This document shows positions 49,795 to 58,528 of a stretch of 59,032 bases of DNA, piece after piece; positions within the stretch are counted from its first letter, which is position 1; every line of letters starts with the position of its first letter. The notes below the pieces were generated by a model. The model did not search any database. It was not told the DNA's origin and worked only from the letters and a program-made list of their open reading frames with translations. This DNA is from Clostridia bacterium. Lineage in GTDB: Bacteria > Bacillota > Clostridia > Oscillospirales > Acutalibacteraceae. The stretch is from the NCBI GenBank assembly GCA_017431035.1, contig JAFRLW010000039.1, forward strand, positions 1-59,032. Direction: 5' to 3'. Made by a program: the position numbers and the translations under genes.

Positions 49795-51132
49795 TCACCC
49801 CGTATAATTTATTAGCTTTTGCTCTACTTTTTCAAACTCGTTTGCTGTTTCCTCTAAATAATATATGCAGCGATCTATTCGCCAGCTGTGGCCTAATAGC
49901 ATGTCCGCTTTTTGAAGTCTCCATTGATTTGGTACATTTACTTTCCAGTACAATCCATCAATTCTTTTATCTAAAGATGCTATTTTTCGGTTCAAGGTTC
50001 TTAATCTGTTTGCGTATGTACGTAATAAAGAGGTGTTTATCATAATCTGTCTGTTGGCATCAGCATAGCTATATCCGGCGTTAAAATGTTCGTTATACCA
50101 GTTGGAAATCGTGTCTACAATTGAATTGATAAATTGTTTCAAGCCAGTTATAATCTCATTGATTTTTTCTTTTGCTGCATCAATTAAACTCAGAATTTTT
50201 TCAATCGCTTTTTCTAAAGTTTTTGAAAAAACTTCGATCATATTAGGCAAATCTTTAACAAAAAATTCATATACTTTTGCAATTACTAAAACACAAAATG
50301 TTACTTTGGGCAATAGTCCTTTTTGTGCAGAGAATATAACGCCCGCTGCGATTGTACAAACAGCTTTTTGTTCGGCATATTTTGAATAAGGATCAGGTTC
50401 TATAATAATATTACCTTGTTTATCAAATGAAGCAGATTCTAATAAATGCGGCCCAAAAAATCCATTCTGAGTACCATTGTTCTTCATATATCTTATTCTG
50501 TCACCAAAAACGTCCTTATCGCCTAAACTAGAAACAACATCTCCGTCTATTACAATAACATCAACTTTCTCGCTTTTAAATGCATTCCGTTGCTTCACAG
50601 TTAACTTTACGGAATTTATAGGCTGAGGATTATACAAATGAATACCCTTTACTTTTTTATAATGTTTTGCATAAACCTCTGATGCCAATTCTCCGCCTTT
50701 TGAATGTCCAAACAAATAATTATTTCCCTCGCCATTCATATTCTTTTCAAAAAAATCTATGGCTTCTCGTTTTTGATCCGAAGTTCCTAAAATAGCCGTT
50801 TGTATATTATCAACCATATCAATTTGATTTTCTGATGTTAGCTTTTCAAGATTTTCAGTTCCCCTATAAGAAACACCTACAGCGCCTGTAGTAGGATCGG
50901 CTACAGCAATTGCACAAAGCCCCGATCTTGATCCACTTTCATTATTATTTATATAGTCTTTGAGTACTAAATGCTGCAAACCGGCTTTTATTATATCATT
51001 GTATAATTTTTTATATTCATTTTTATCAATGCAGTCCAAAAGATTCATTCCCGGCTTAAAATTACCAATTTGCAAATCAGCGTTAACAATCTCGTTTAAA
51101 ACATAGTTTTGAAAATCTGTATAATTATTCAT
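49795..51132 (-). CDS. Mbeg1-like alpha/beta-hydrolase lipase with C-terminal LXG-like helical domain
   Basis: About 445 residues. The N-terminal half (1-260) is a class 3-type lipase: VSYRGTENLEK supplies the oxyanion region, and FGHSKGGELASEVYA holds the nucleophile serine. NPQPINS, VIVIDGDVVS (probable acid) and FGPHLLES (probable histidine) follow. The C-terminal part (about 280-445) is almost all helical (IEKILSLIDAAKEKINEIITGL onward) and ends in paired helices like an LXG/WXG targeting domain. Lipase first and targeting domain last is the reversed order of S. aureus TslA. The ATG at 51132 resembles other family starts (MNNYTDFQNYVLNE); an ATG at 51150 is possible. Confidence 0.78.
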   Translation of the reverse strand: MNNYTDFQNYVLNEIVNADLQIGNFKPGMNLLDCIDKNEYKKLYNDIIKAGLQHLVLKDYINNNESGSRSGLCAIAVADPTTGAVGVSYRGTENLEKLTSENQIDMVDNIQTAILGTSDQKREAIDFFEKNMNGEGNNYLFGHSKGGELASEVYAKHYKKVKGIHLYNPQPINSVKLTVKQRNAFKSEKVDVIVIDGDVVSSLGDKDVFGDRIRYMKNNGTQNGFFGPHLLESASFDKQGNIIIEPDPYSKYAEQKAVCTIAAGVIFSAQKGLLPKVTFCVLVIAKVYEFFVKDLPNMIEVFSKTLEKAIEKILSLIDAAKEKINEIITGLKQFINSIVDTISNWYNEHFNAGYSYADANRQIMINTSLLRTYANRLRTLNRKIASLDKRIDGLYWKVNVPNQWRLQKADMLLGHSWRIDRCIYYLEETANEFEKVEQKLINYTG

Positions 51133-51140
51133 ATTGACAA

Positions 51141-51869
51141 TCACTCGCATTTCTTACAGTTATTTATAAAATCAGAATATGACAAGCCTCTTTCAGATAT
51201 TTCCAATGTTGCGTAAACCTTACCGGAATAATCTTTCCAACCTTTTTTACCATAATGAGCGTAATTTGTAACATATTTTGTGAAGATTTCACTTTCTTCT
51301 GTAAAACCGACAATCATAAATGTATACTTACTATCTATTTGGGATAAATCTTCATAAACACAAAACAACTCTTTTAGAATATCATCAGTAGGTTTTTTAT
51401 TAATATTGACAAGCAAAGTGAGCTTGTTCAAATTCTCATCACTAATATCAATATTCTCATAGTCTTCTTCAACTAAAGATACATAAAGTTTTGATTTGCC
51501 ATATTTGTCAATACCTAATGTATTAATACGATTTTTTAAAAGATAACCTGCTCTTGAATCAATATAGTTATCCGAATATTCATATGGATTTGCTAACGCT
51601 GCATAAACATTAGCAATTATGCCTGTTTCATTTTCTTGAACTACCAATGTGTTTACTTTCATTGTGCTGTCTAAACCTTCATTTGGGAAAAACGCCTCTA
51701 TTATACTAAACTTCTTGTCATACTTGTTGCTTATATAATTCAGCATCAATTCACTGTAATCAGCATCAGATTCTTTACGATTTAACACATTTGTTTTCAT
51801 GCATCCACACGCTCCTATTGCCATTAAAGTTATCAATATGATACAAATTGATTTTTTTATAATGTTCAT
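51141..51869 (-). CDS. Lipoprotein upstream of the lipase, candidate immunity protein
   Basis: A 242-residue lipoprotein. The signal peptide runs ICIILITLMAIGAC with a lipobox at IGAC or ACGC (residues 20-23). The mature part is mixed alpha/beta without recognised domain. It lies immediately upstream of the lipase gene, with stop and start nearly touching, so both are made together. In the S. aureus TslA system a lipoprotein (TilA) protects the cell from the lipase outside the membrane. That precedent suggests the same role here, but no sequence similarity is claimed. Confidence 0.65.
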   Translation of the reverse strand: MNIIKKSICIILITLMAIGACGCMKTNVLNRKESDADYSELMLNYISNKYDKKFSIIEAFFPNEGLDSTMKVNTLVVQENETGIIANVYAALANPYEYSDNYIDSRAGYLLKNRINTLGIDKYGKSKLYVSLVEEDYENIDISDENLNKLTLLVNINKKPTDDILKELFCVYEDLSQIDSKYTFMIVGFTEESEIFTKYVTNYAHYGKKGWKDYSGKVYATLEISERGLSYSDFINNCKKCE

Positions 51870-51963
51870 AAGGCACACGCCTTTCTTTGAATAAATATTA
51901 AGCAGTTATTATGATACTCGCCACGAACCACCATAAACACAAAGTACAAGGCCTTTTAATAAT

Positions 51964-52002
51964 CACTCGGTAGGGAGGAAGATTCTCCCTGCCGAGTTTT
52001 TA
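51964..52002 (-). terminator. Hairpin after the Ig-like surface protein gene
   Basis: ACTCGGTAGGGAG-GAAGATT-.CTCCCTGCCGAGT, a 13-bp stem with one mismatch. TTTTTAC follows on the plus strand and AGTGATTATT on the minus strand. It probably separates the surface protein gene from the lipoprotein-lipase operon. Confidence 0.7.
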
Positions 52003-52019
52003 CAACAATTAATTTGATA

Positions 52020-54267
52020 TTATGCTGATCTGCGTTTTTTGAATACAAGGAATACTACAACACCGGCAATAAGGACTACACCGACAATAGATCCAATAAA
52101 CAAAGGTGTGTTATTATACCAACGGACAAATACATTGGTAGATACAAGGAACTTTTCAACAAAAAGTTCTTCTGTATTGCCTGCAGCATCAGTTACAACA
52201 ACGCGAACTGTCTGTTTAGAGTTGGATTCGGGAACTTCAAACGAATATGTTTCGCCTTCAACCTTATACTCAATTTCTTTTCCGTTAAGATATATTTTTA
52301 CATTTTCCAGCACCAAGTTATCCTTGATTTCAATAGAAACCTTTTTGCCGTTTACGGCATACTGAACACCGCTTTCAAAATCAACAGGAACTACAACAGG
52401 TTTTGTCTTGTCAATTCCAAAGGATATTTCCGCTTTCTTGGTCTCTTCTATGTTTTCGTTTATATTCCCTGCAGCATCTTTTGAGAAAATACTTATCGAA
52501 TAGGTACCGTCATTGGCAAAAAGCGCTTTCTTTATTGTATAAGTGTACTGACTCCATGACGCCCATTTTTGCTCAATTTTGTTTATTGTGTAATCTTTGT
52601 TAAGAACAAGGTCTTTAGGTGTTCCGTTTTTGGTTAACTTGATTCTTATTGATTCGGGATCAAGATTATCTACATTTGTTTCTGTAAACACAATATCTTT
52701 TTCTTTTTGCAAATATTTACCTATTATTTGCTTTAGAGTTGAAATGTCATAAACAGAACCATAACGGTTTGCAGAAAATACTATAGTTTTTTCGCTTTCA
52801 TTGCCTGCCATATCAGTCAACTTGACAGCAAGAGTATAAATATCGTCAACTGATTGAACATGGGCAAAGTCTTGATATGAAACATTCTGACCATTTGTTA
52901 TATCTTCTGTACTATTGCTATAATTAACTCTTCCGTTGTTTACGCCTGAAAGGTTTATTGTGACTTTGTCCTTGTTAAAGTTTGTATCAAACATATGAAT
53001 TGCGGGTGCAACAACTCCATTATTGGCAGTTCTGTCACCTACATTGGTTATTTCAAGCGTAGGAGCCGTTTTATCAATGAAAAACGTTTCCGGCTTATAA
53101 TCATCTATGCTGTTTCCCGCCATATCAATGTATTCTATATCAAACACATACTTTGAATCGTTGGTATAACTAATTGTTGCAGTATAAATGTTATTACCGG
53201 TTTTCTTCCATTCGCTCGGTTTAGGAGAAACAGTAGTAACTTCTGTTCCTGTTGCATTATCTGTTGAAATTATAGAAATAATAACATCATCCGAATTAAA
53301 GTTATGTTCTTTAATACTGATTGTTGCTACACGGTTTGCCTTATAGTAGTTGCTGTTCTCCGCAGCATAATTATCGTATTTAACTGTAACTTCCGGACGT
53401 GTATGATCAATAGTGAAGGTGAGTCCTTTGAAACCGTCTTCTACGGAAACCGCATCACTTCTGATATCACTATATTTAATACCGTTATCGTGATTAAAAT
53501 CATGTCCTACAATATCCGTTATTTCATCCACAGAAAAAGTGTAGTCGCCGTCATTTACAAAAGTATAGGTCATTTCATAGGTATAAAACTCAATATCGTT
53601 GTTTTTATCAGAAACAGGCTTTCCATTTTTATCTTTTATTAGATTGAATTTAGGTTCTATTTCTATCTTTTTTGTTTTACCTTTATCATCGGTTATTGAT
53701 GCGGTAAAATGCCCGTTGCTTATAAAATTGCGTTCTTTAACGGTAATAGTTGCAGTTCTATTGTTATTGAAAAATGCCTTGTATCCACCCGATATGCTGT
53801 CATCCATTTGAACATCAACAACAGGAGCGGTTTTATCTATATTGAGAGTTAGTGTTTTTTCAGAAACATTTCCTGCTCGGTCGGTCATTTTAATTGTTAA
53901 AACAATACCGTTGCTGTCATTTGATACATCAATTGTTTTTGACATTTTGTGGACAAGATTGCCTTTTTCCTCGTCAACTGTCCAAGTGTTATCATCAATA
54001 ACTTTTTGATTATCAACATTCACAAAGCCGGAAGTATTTTTTGCAATATCAAAAGGAGCATCTACAGACCAGTCTATATTTCTAATGCCGGAATAACTGT
54101 CAATTACAGTTACTTTAACAGGAACAGTATCATTGTATAGGTCTTCGCCTTCGTTTGTTTTTCCAACCGGCGAAGAAAGGATATTAAATTCTATGTGAGT
54201 CTCTTCTGCGTGTTTGTCTGCACCTTCAACAATAGCATAATCAGGATTTACAAATTCCGATTTATCT
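52020..54267 (-). pseudogene. Ig-like-repeat surface protein, 5' part removed by element insertion
   Basis: The remaining frame encodes about 748 residues of repeated Ig-like domains, each with a TDRAGN/TDMAGN/KDAAGN-type end and DKTAP/DHTRP start. A single C-terminal membrane helix (FIGSIVGVVLIAGVVVFLVF) and basic tail (KKRRSA) follow. The first usable start is a GTG at 54023, but the same frame stays open upstream through good Ig-like sequence (EFVNPDYAIVEG, DWSVDAPFDIAKN) until a stop at about 54268, where the integrase element begins. There is no signal peptide, so the true 5' half lies beyond the element. It was probably an adhesin. Confidence 0.8.
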
Positions 54268-54335
54268 AATTAACTCTCTGAAAACCCTTGATTTTACTGG
54301 ATTTTTCAGCAGTTTCATACTCATATTTAATGTAT

Positions 54336-54375
54336 TTTCCCTTGTTTTTGCCCTTATGAGCGAAAACAAGGGAAA
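54336..54375 (-). terminator. Terminator of the integrase gene
   Basis: On the minus strand TTTCCCTTGTTTT and AAAACAAGGGAAA pair around a 14-base loop, close to the integrase stop codon. The symmetric stem could end transcription in both directions and shield the element. Confidence 0.8.
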
Positions 54376-54384
54376 GTTTTGTTT

Positions 54385-55680
54385 TTAGCCGCCGACTACC
54401 TTGTCGAGCAGTCTTGCGGAAGTACGCTTCGCTTCCCTTGTAGCGTGAGCATACACATTCATTGTGGTACTTACATCGGCGTGACCTAAAAGCTCCTGCA
54501 CATCCTTCGGTGCTGCTCCGTTGGAGAGCAGATTACTTGTGAATGTGTGGCGGAGTTGGTGGAAATGAAAGCCATCCAAACCCTCTACTTTTTGCTTTGC
54601 CCTTTTGCACATATTTCCAACCGTACTTGGAGATTCGTATGCTCCATCCGGTCTAAGGCATACAAAGGATATTTCTTTGTAGCCTTCGGGAACTTCTTCC
54701 GTTCTCGGTAAGCTGTAAACCTCATAATAGGTGCGGTCTTTTTCTTTGACTTCGCAGTAATAATTGAGGCTGTATAGCTCGCTATATTTGAAACGGTTTT
54801 TGTGCTGTTCGGCTTTGGCAGTTCGTAGAATTGCCGCCAGCGTGTCGCAGAAGTCCACTGTGCGGATCTTCTTGCGTTTGGTAGCTCCTATTTCGGTTTT
54901 GTGCCTTGTCCCGTTGTATCGCATACTGCGGCGTACCGTAAGGTACTGCTTTTCAAGATTTATGTCCTGCCAAGTTAATCCGCAAACCTCGCCAATGCGA
55001 AGTCCTGTGTAGTAAGCGATCTGTATGGGGAGTAGTGCAGGGTTATCCTTTGCTTTCAGAAAATCCTCAAGCCTTAGATACTGTTCGTGAGTTAGCGTTG
55101 GTGTGGAAGTTGTTTCGCCATCTTCATCCGAAAACAGTTCGTATTTTTCCTTTTTCCCTCGCCATACAACATACTGCATCGGGTTAAAGGATATTAACCT
55201 TTTTGGGAATACCGCAAAGCGGAACGCTCCTTGCAGAACGGCGGAGAACAATCGCAAGTAACCCTTGCTGAGTGCCTTTGCTGTTGTGCCGTCTGGATTT
55301 GTCCCGCCGAAGCTGAGAAAATCCATAAACGCCTGCAAATGGTCGGCGGTCACGCTTTTCAGTTTTCTGTTGCCAATGGGGCACTGCTTAATACGATTGA
55401 CCGTACCTTGATACGCCATAACCGTACCGTTGCTCAGATTGCTCGGTTTCAGTTCTTCTTCCACCCACATATCGAGCAACATTCCCACCGTTGCGTTTTC
55501 GGATTTTGCTACGAATTTCTTTTCTTCGTAATCTTCCATTGCCTTGCGGAGCAGGGCTTCCGTTTCGCTCTTGCTTTCCGTACCCGCAAACTCTCGCTGT
55601 ACCTGTTTTCCGCTTTCATCTTCGATATAAAAGCGGTAGTACCACTTTTTGCCTTTCTTTCTTACAGAACCTTTTGCCAT
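54385..55680 (-). CDS. int: Tyrosine integrase
   Basis: A 431-residue phage-type integrase. The N-terminal arm-binding AP2-like domain is GSVRKKGKKWYYRFYIEDESGK (3-25). The SAM-like core-binding domain covers about 65-165. In the catalytic domain, Arg is in YYTGLRIGEVCGLTW, the H-x-x-R pair in HFHQLRHTFTSNLL, the next histidine in LLGHADVSTTMNVYAH, and that segment's Tyr is the nucleophile. It cuts and joins DNA at the element ends. AAGGAG precedes the ATG. It is the gene nearest the left end, which suits an att site at about 54268. Confidence 0.95.
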   Translation of the reverse strand: MAKGSVRKKGKKWYYRFYIEDESGKQVQREFAGTESKSETEALLRKAMEDYEEKKFVAKSENATVGMLLDMWVEEELKPSNLSNGTVMAYQGTVNRIKQCPIGNRKLKSVTADHLQAFMDFLSFGGTNPDGTTAKALSKGYLRLFSAVLQGAFRFAVFPKRLISFNPMQYVVWRGKKEKYELFSDEDGETTSTPTLTHEQYLRLEDFLKAKDNPALLPIQIAYYTGLRIGEVCGLTWQDINLEKQYLTVRRSMRYNGTRHKTEIGATKRKKIRTVDFCDTLAAILRTAKAEQHKNRFKYSELYSLNYYCEVKEKDRTYYEVYSLPRTEEVPEGYKEISFVCLRPDGAYESPSTVGNMCKRAKQKVEGLDGFHFHQLRHTFTSNLLSNGAAPKDVQELLGHADVSTTMNVYAHATREAKRTSARLLDKVVGG

Positions 55681-55702
55681 AGATAAAATTTCTCCTTTCT
55701 AT

Positions 55703-55801
55703 CCGTGGCAATCGGGACTGTGACATATGGTGTGCGTAAAGTAAATAGTGTCACTTCTGCCGATTGTTTTCAATCGGCATTTTATTGTCAAGGTGCCACG
55801 G
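55703..55801 (-). promoter_or_regulatory. Nested inverted repeats upstream of int
   Basis: Pairs of complementary arms surround one another: CCGTGGCA/TGCCACGG (55703-55710, 55794-55801), CAATCGG/CCGATTG (55709-55715, 55760-55766) and GTGACA/TGTCAC (55720-55725, 55749-55754). A separate tight hairpin, TGCCGATTG-TTTT-CAATCGGCA, lies at 55758-55779. They fill the whole gap between the XRE gene and int. They may be integrase arm sites or an attenuator. Confidence 0.5.
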
Positions 55802-56453
55802 AATTATTCTTTTCAGATAGCCTTTCTTCGGCTTCTGTCACTATCCCGAAGAGATCGCCCATCTTTACAGCGGTACGACCTTCATCGTAGATATGTAAAA
55901 TCCCGTCAAGAAATCGTTTCATATCTTCGATAGGTAATTCCATTTCTTTGCGATAGACTCTTTCGGTTATCGCTCCCGACTCAATAGCATACCGCATAAG
56001 CGACTGCTTCAATCCTTCATCCTCTGCCACACGGTCAACCTCTGCCATGGCATCGGCAAAGTGATGGCAAAGCACAGAGTATAAATCAATTAGCTTTCCG
56101 AGAAATGATGTAAGCAACTGTTGGTGCGGCTCTCCCTTTACGGTGGAAGATACCGTATCAAGATATTTCTTGATGTGTTGCTCAATGTCCTTTTGGCAGA
56201 GTGTATAGGTATCGTATTCCTTATCATCGGAAAGACCTGTCAGCCATTCGGGAGTGGTAAGAAGTGCCTCGGCAAGACCGTTGATAATCATTGTTCGCTT
56301 CGGATCAACGCCGTCTGCTTCATACCTTTGAATGGTGGACTTGTTTACACCGATACGCTTGCCAAGCTCCGGCATAGAAAGTTTAAGTTCTATTCTACGC
56401 TCTTTAATGCGTTCCCCGACTTGTTTTGGGGTAAACATTGTTTCTTCTTTCAA
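55788..56453 (-). CDS. XRE-family repressor of the mobilizable element
   Basis: A protein of about 221 residues. The N-terminal Cro/C1 helix-turn-helix (VGERIKERRIELKLSMPELGKRIGVNKSTIQRYE, about 10-45) is followed by a helical C-terminal domain without recognised catalytic motif. The TTG at 56453 is chosen because AGGAGG lies eight bases upstream; an internal ATG at 56438 is the alternative. It is divergent from the excisionase gene, and its -35 box (TTGCAA) lies within repeated TTGCAA motifs, so it probably represses both promoters and keeps the element quiescent. Confidence 0.88.
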   Translation of the reverse strand: MKEETMFTPKQVGERIKERRIELKLSMPELGKRIGVNKSTIQRYEADGVDPKRTMIINGLAEALLTTPEWLTGLSDDKEYDTYTLCQKDIEQHIKKYLDTVSSTVKGEPHQQLLTSFLGKLIDLYSVLCHHFADAMAEVDRVAEDEGLKQSLMRYAIESGAITERVYRKEMELPIEDMKRFLDGILHIYDEGRTAVKMGDLFGIVTEAEERLSEKNNSVAP

Positions 56454-56472
56454 GGTATTCACCTCCTGTTTG

Positions 56473-56587
56473 AGTATAGTATAGCACAAACAAACTCAAT
56501 TTGCAACCCTTATTTGCAAAAAATATTAAAAATAATTCTTAAAAGGTTGCAAAATGGGTTGACAAGTGATAGCAAAATAAGTATAAT
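56473..56587. promoter_or_regulatory. Divergent XRE/excisionase control region
   Basis: Minus-strand promoter TTGCAA-17-TATACT (56478-56506, -10 at 56478-56483) and plus-strand consensus promoter TTGACA-17-TATAAT (56559-56587). Inverted 9-mers TTTGCAACC (56500-56508) and GGTTGCAAA (56545-56553), plus a central TTTGCAAA (56513-56520), form an evident operator set. Confidence 0.8.
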
Positions 56588-56636
56588 GATAATACCAAAG
56601 TTGCATTTTGAGTATTTATGAAAGGAGAACAACACT

Positions 56637-56852
56637 ATGAACGCAATCAAAATGGGAATGACAATCGAAGAAGCGGCAGAAACCAGCGGCATCGGCAGGA
56701 ACACAATGCGAAAGTTGGTGGACTGGGGCAAGCTGCCTGTTCTGAAGGTCGGGCGTAAAACCATTATCCGCAGGGATACCTTAGAGCGTTTTATGACCGT
56801 CAATCAGGGCAGAAACCTACTGTGTCAGGATGATGTCCGCAAGGTAGAGTAA
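56637..56852 (+). CDS. xis: Excisionase-like helix-turn-helix protein
   Basis: A 71-residue MerR-like winged-helix protein of the excisionase type: MTIEEAAETSGIGRNTMRKLVDWGKLPVLKVGRKTIIRRDTLERFM covers nearly all of it. Such proteins bend DNA at the element ends and direct the integrase towards excision. AAAGGAG precedes the ATG, and a consensus promoter lies 50 bases upstream. Being opposite the XRE repressor gene fits a switch between integrated and excised states. Confidence 0.88.
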   Translation: MNAIKMGMTIEEAAETSGIGRNTMRKLVDWGKLPVLKVGRKTIIRRDTLERFMTVNQGRNLLCQDDVRKVE

Positions 56853-56857
56853 ACCGT

Positions 56858-57067
56858 TCTCAAAGCCCTCGGCGTTTGAGAGCGAAATACACCCCTCGCA
56901 CAAATCTACGATTTGTTCAAGAGGTATTTCGCCCTTGCAGGGAGCCTGTATCACAGCTTGTCGGCATACACCGCCGCTATGATACAGAGAAAATTGCCAC
57001 CGCAATTTTCAATGGCTGTCCCGTCAGCTTTTGCCGCCGAAACAGCCGCAACCGACAAGTCGGTTGC
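56858..57067 (+). repeat. Array of six hairpins, candidate oriT
   Basis: Between the excisionase and relaxase genes lie six consecutive inverted repeats: TCTCAAA/TTTGAGA (56858-56881), GCGAAATAC/GTATTTCGC (56882-56932, with inner ACAAATC/GATTTGT), CTGTATCA/TGATACAG (56946-56987), AAAATTGC/GCAATTTT (56990-57009), GGCTGT/ACAGCC (57014-57047) and GCAACCGAC/GTCGGTTGC (57048-57067). A dense set just upstream of a relaxase gene is the usual look of an origin of transfer. Confidence 0.7.
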
Positions 57068-57109
57068 AAAATGAGAACGCACCTTTACAACACAGAACGG
57101 AGATGATTT

Positions 57110-58528
57110 ATGACACGCCACAGCTTTATTCAGATGTCAAAGCTGTCCAATGTCAAGGGAAGAATATCGTATATTACAAGCCACGCAAGACAGGAAAACC
57201 TCTATGCCACCTACCGCACCGCAGACAATGTCTTTTGGGGCAACCTCGCAAGGGAATGTCAGCAGGAGTTCAGGCGAAGCGGAGCAGACGGAAAGTGTAT
57301 CGAAGCAAGGGAACTAATAATCGCCTTGCCCGAAGTTTACACCACCTATGAGCCGCAACAGGTACTCGAAGATTTCACAGAGGAATTTCGCAGACGGTAC
57401 GATGTGGAATGTGTATCGGCTCTCCACCACAACAAGAGAAAGACCAATTACCACATCCACCTCATATTCAGCGAACGGCGGTTACTTGCCGAGCCGGATA
57501 TAAAGATCGCCACCCGAAGCGTATTCTATGATGAAACAGGCAAGCGGGTACGCACCAAGAAAGAGATAACCGATGAAAGCGGCAAAGTCCGTGAGAGCTG
57601 CACCGTTATCCCGAAAGGTGGCGTTTATGAACAGCACCTTTTCACCGTAAAGGATGACCGTTTCAAAAGCGACCCTTTTCTTCGGGAAGTAAAGGAAATC
57701 TATACCGCCCTTATCAATCGGCATATCTCCGATCCCGAACAGCACCTAAAGGTGTTCAATCCCGACAGTATCTATCTGCCGACCAAGAAGATCGGCAAGA
57801 ACAATCCCAAAGCCGCAGAAATTGAAGCCGACAATGCCGCAAGGCAGGAATGGAACAGAACGGCGGATATGGCACTCATATCGGGAATTGAGGAAACAAA
57901 GATACTGGAAATCAAGAAAGAGGAGATCCACCAAAAAGCAAGTCAGTCCATTAAAGCGAATGGATGGCTGCCCAACCTATTCCGCAGTATCGTAAGCAAG
58001 GCAAAGGAATTTTTGCAGAACTTAATACGGCAGACGGCGTTACCGCCAAAGCCGGTACTCAATATGGATATGGCAGAGTTCCGTACAATGCAGAAGCTGA
58101 TGATACGGGTACAGGACAGGGCGAGAGAAATCCGCAGCTTGCAGGATGAAGTACCCAAGTTAAAGGTACAGCTTGCCGAAACAAAGGGTATTTTCAAGAG
58201 CAAGGAGCGAAAGGCGTTAGAAACACAGATACAGCAGACGGAAACCAAAATCTCCGCTATGCTGGCAGAATTACCCGATATTCTTAAAAGTGACGGTTAT
58301 CCTGATGTGCAGGCATTTATGGCAACCTACCGCAAAGCAGAAGCTGTAGTTGAAAACTATAACCGAGAGCTTGCCGAATGGGAACGCAAAATCAAAGAAA
58401 GCCGCAGACCCGCCGAAAAAGAACGGTATGCACCGCCTGAAAGAGAAAGTGTCCGTGACCAGCTCAGACGGTTACAGGCAGAGGGCAAGCAGAAAACCAA
58501 GCACCGATCCCGTGACAGAGAAAGATAG
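57110..58528 (+). CDS. MobL-type relaxase
   Basis: A 472-residue MobA/MobL-family relaxase. The N-terminal nicking domain shows GRISYITSHARQENLYATY with Tyr21 a candidate nucleophile. A histidine cluster follows: His106-His107 and His115-x-His117 in TNYHIHLIFSERRLL, forming the metal site. The C-terminal half is charged and helical (about 330-440). It nicks the element at oriT and leads the strand into a recipient through a borrowed secretion channel. GGAG precedes the ATG. The gene ends in a basic tail (KQKTKHRSRDRER) and is followed by no clear partner gene within the window. Confidence 0.9.
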   Translation: MTRHSFIQMSKLSNVKGRISYITSHARQENLYATYRTADNVFWGNLARECQQEFRRSGADGKCIEARELIIALPEVYTTYEPQQVLEDFTEEFRRRYDVECVSALHHNKRKTNYHIHLIFSERRLLAEPDIKIATRSVFYDETGKRVRTKKEITDESGKVRESCTVIPKGGVYEQHLFTVKDDRFKSDPFLREVKEIYTALINRHISDPEQHLKVFNPDSIYLPTKKIGKNNPKAAEIEADNAARQEWNRTADMALISGIEETKILEIKKEEIHQKASQSIKANGWLPNLFRSIVSKAKEFLQNLIRQTALPPKPVLNMDMAEFRTMQKLMIRVQDRAREIRSLQDEVPKLKVQLAETKGIFKSKERKALETQIQQTETKISAMLAELPDILKSDGYPDVQAFMATYRKAEAVVENYNRELAEWERKIKESRRPAEKERYAPPERESVRDQLRRLQAEGKQKTKHRSRDRER

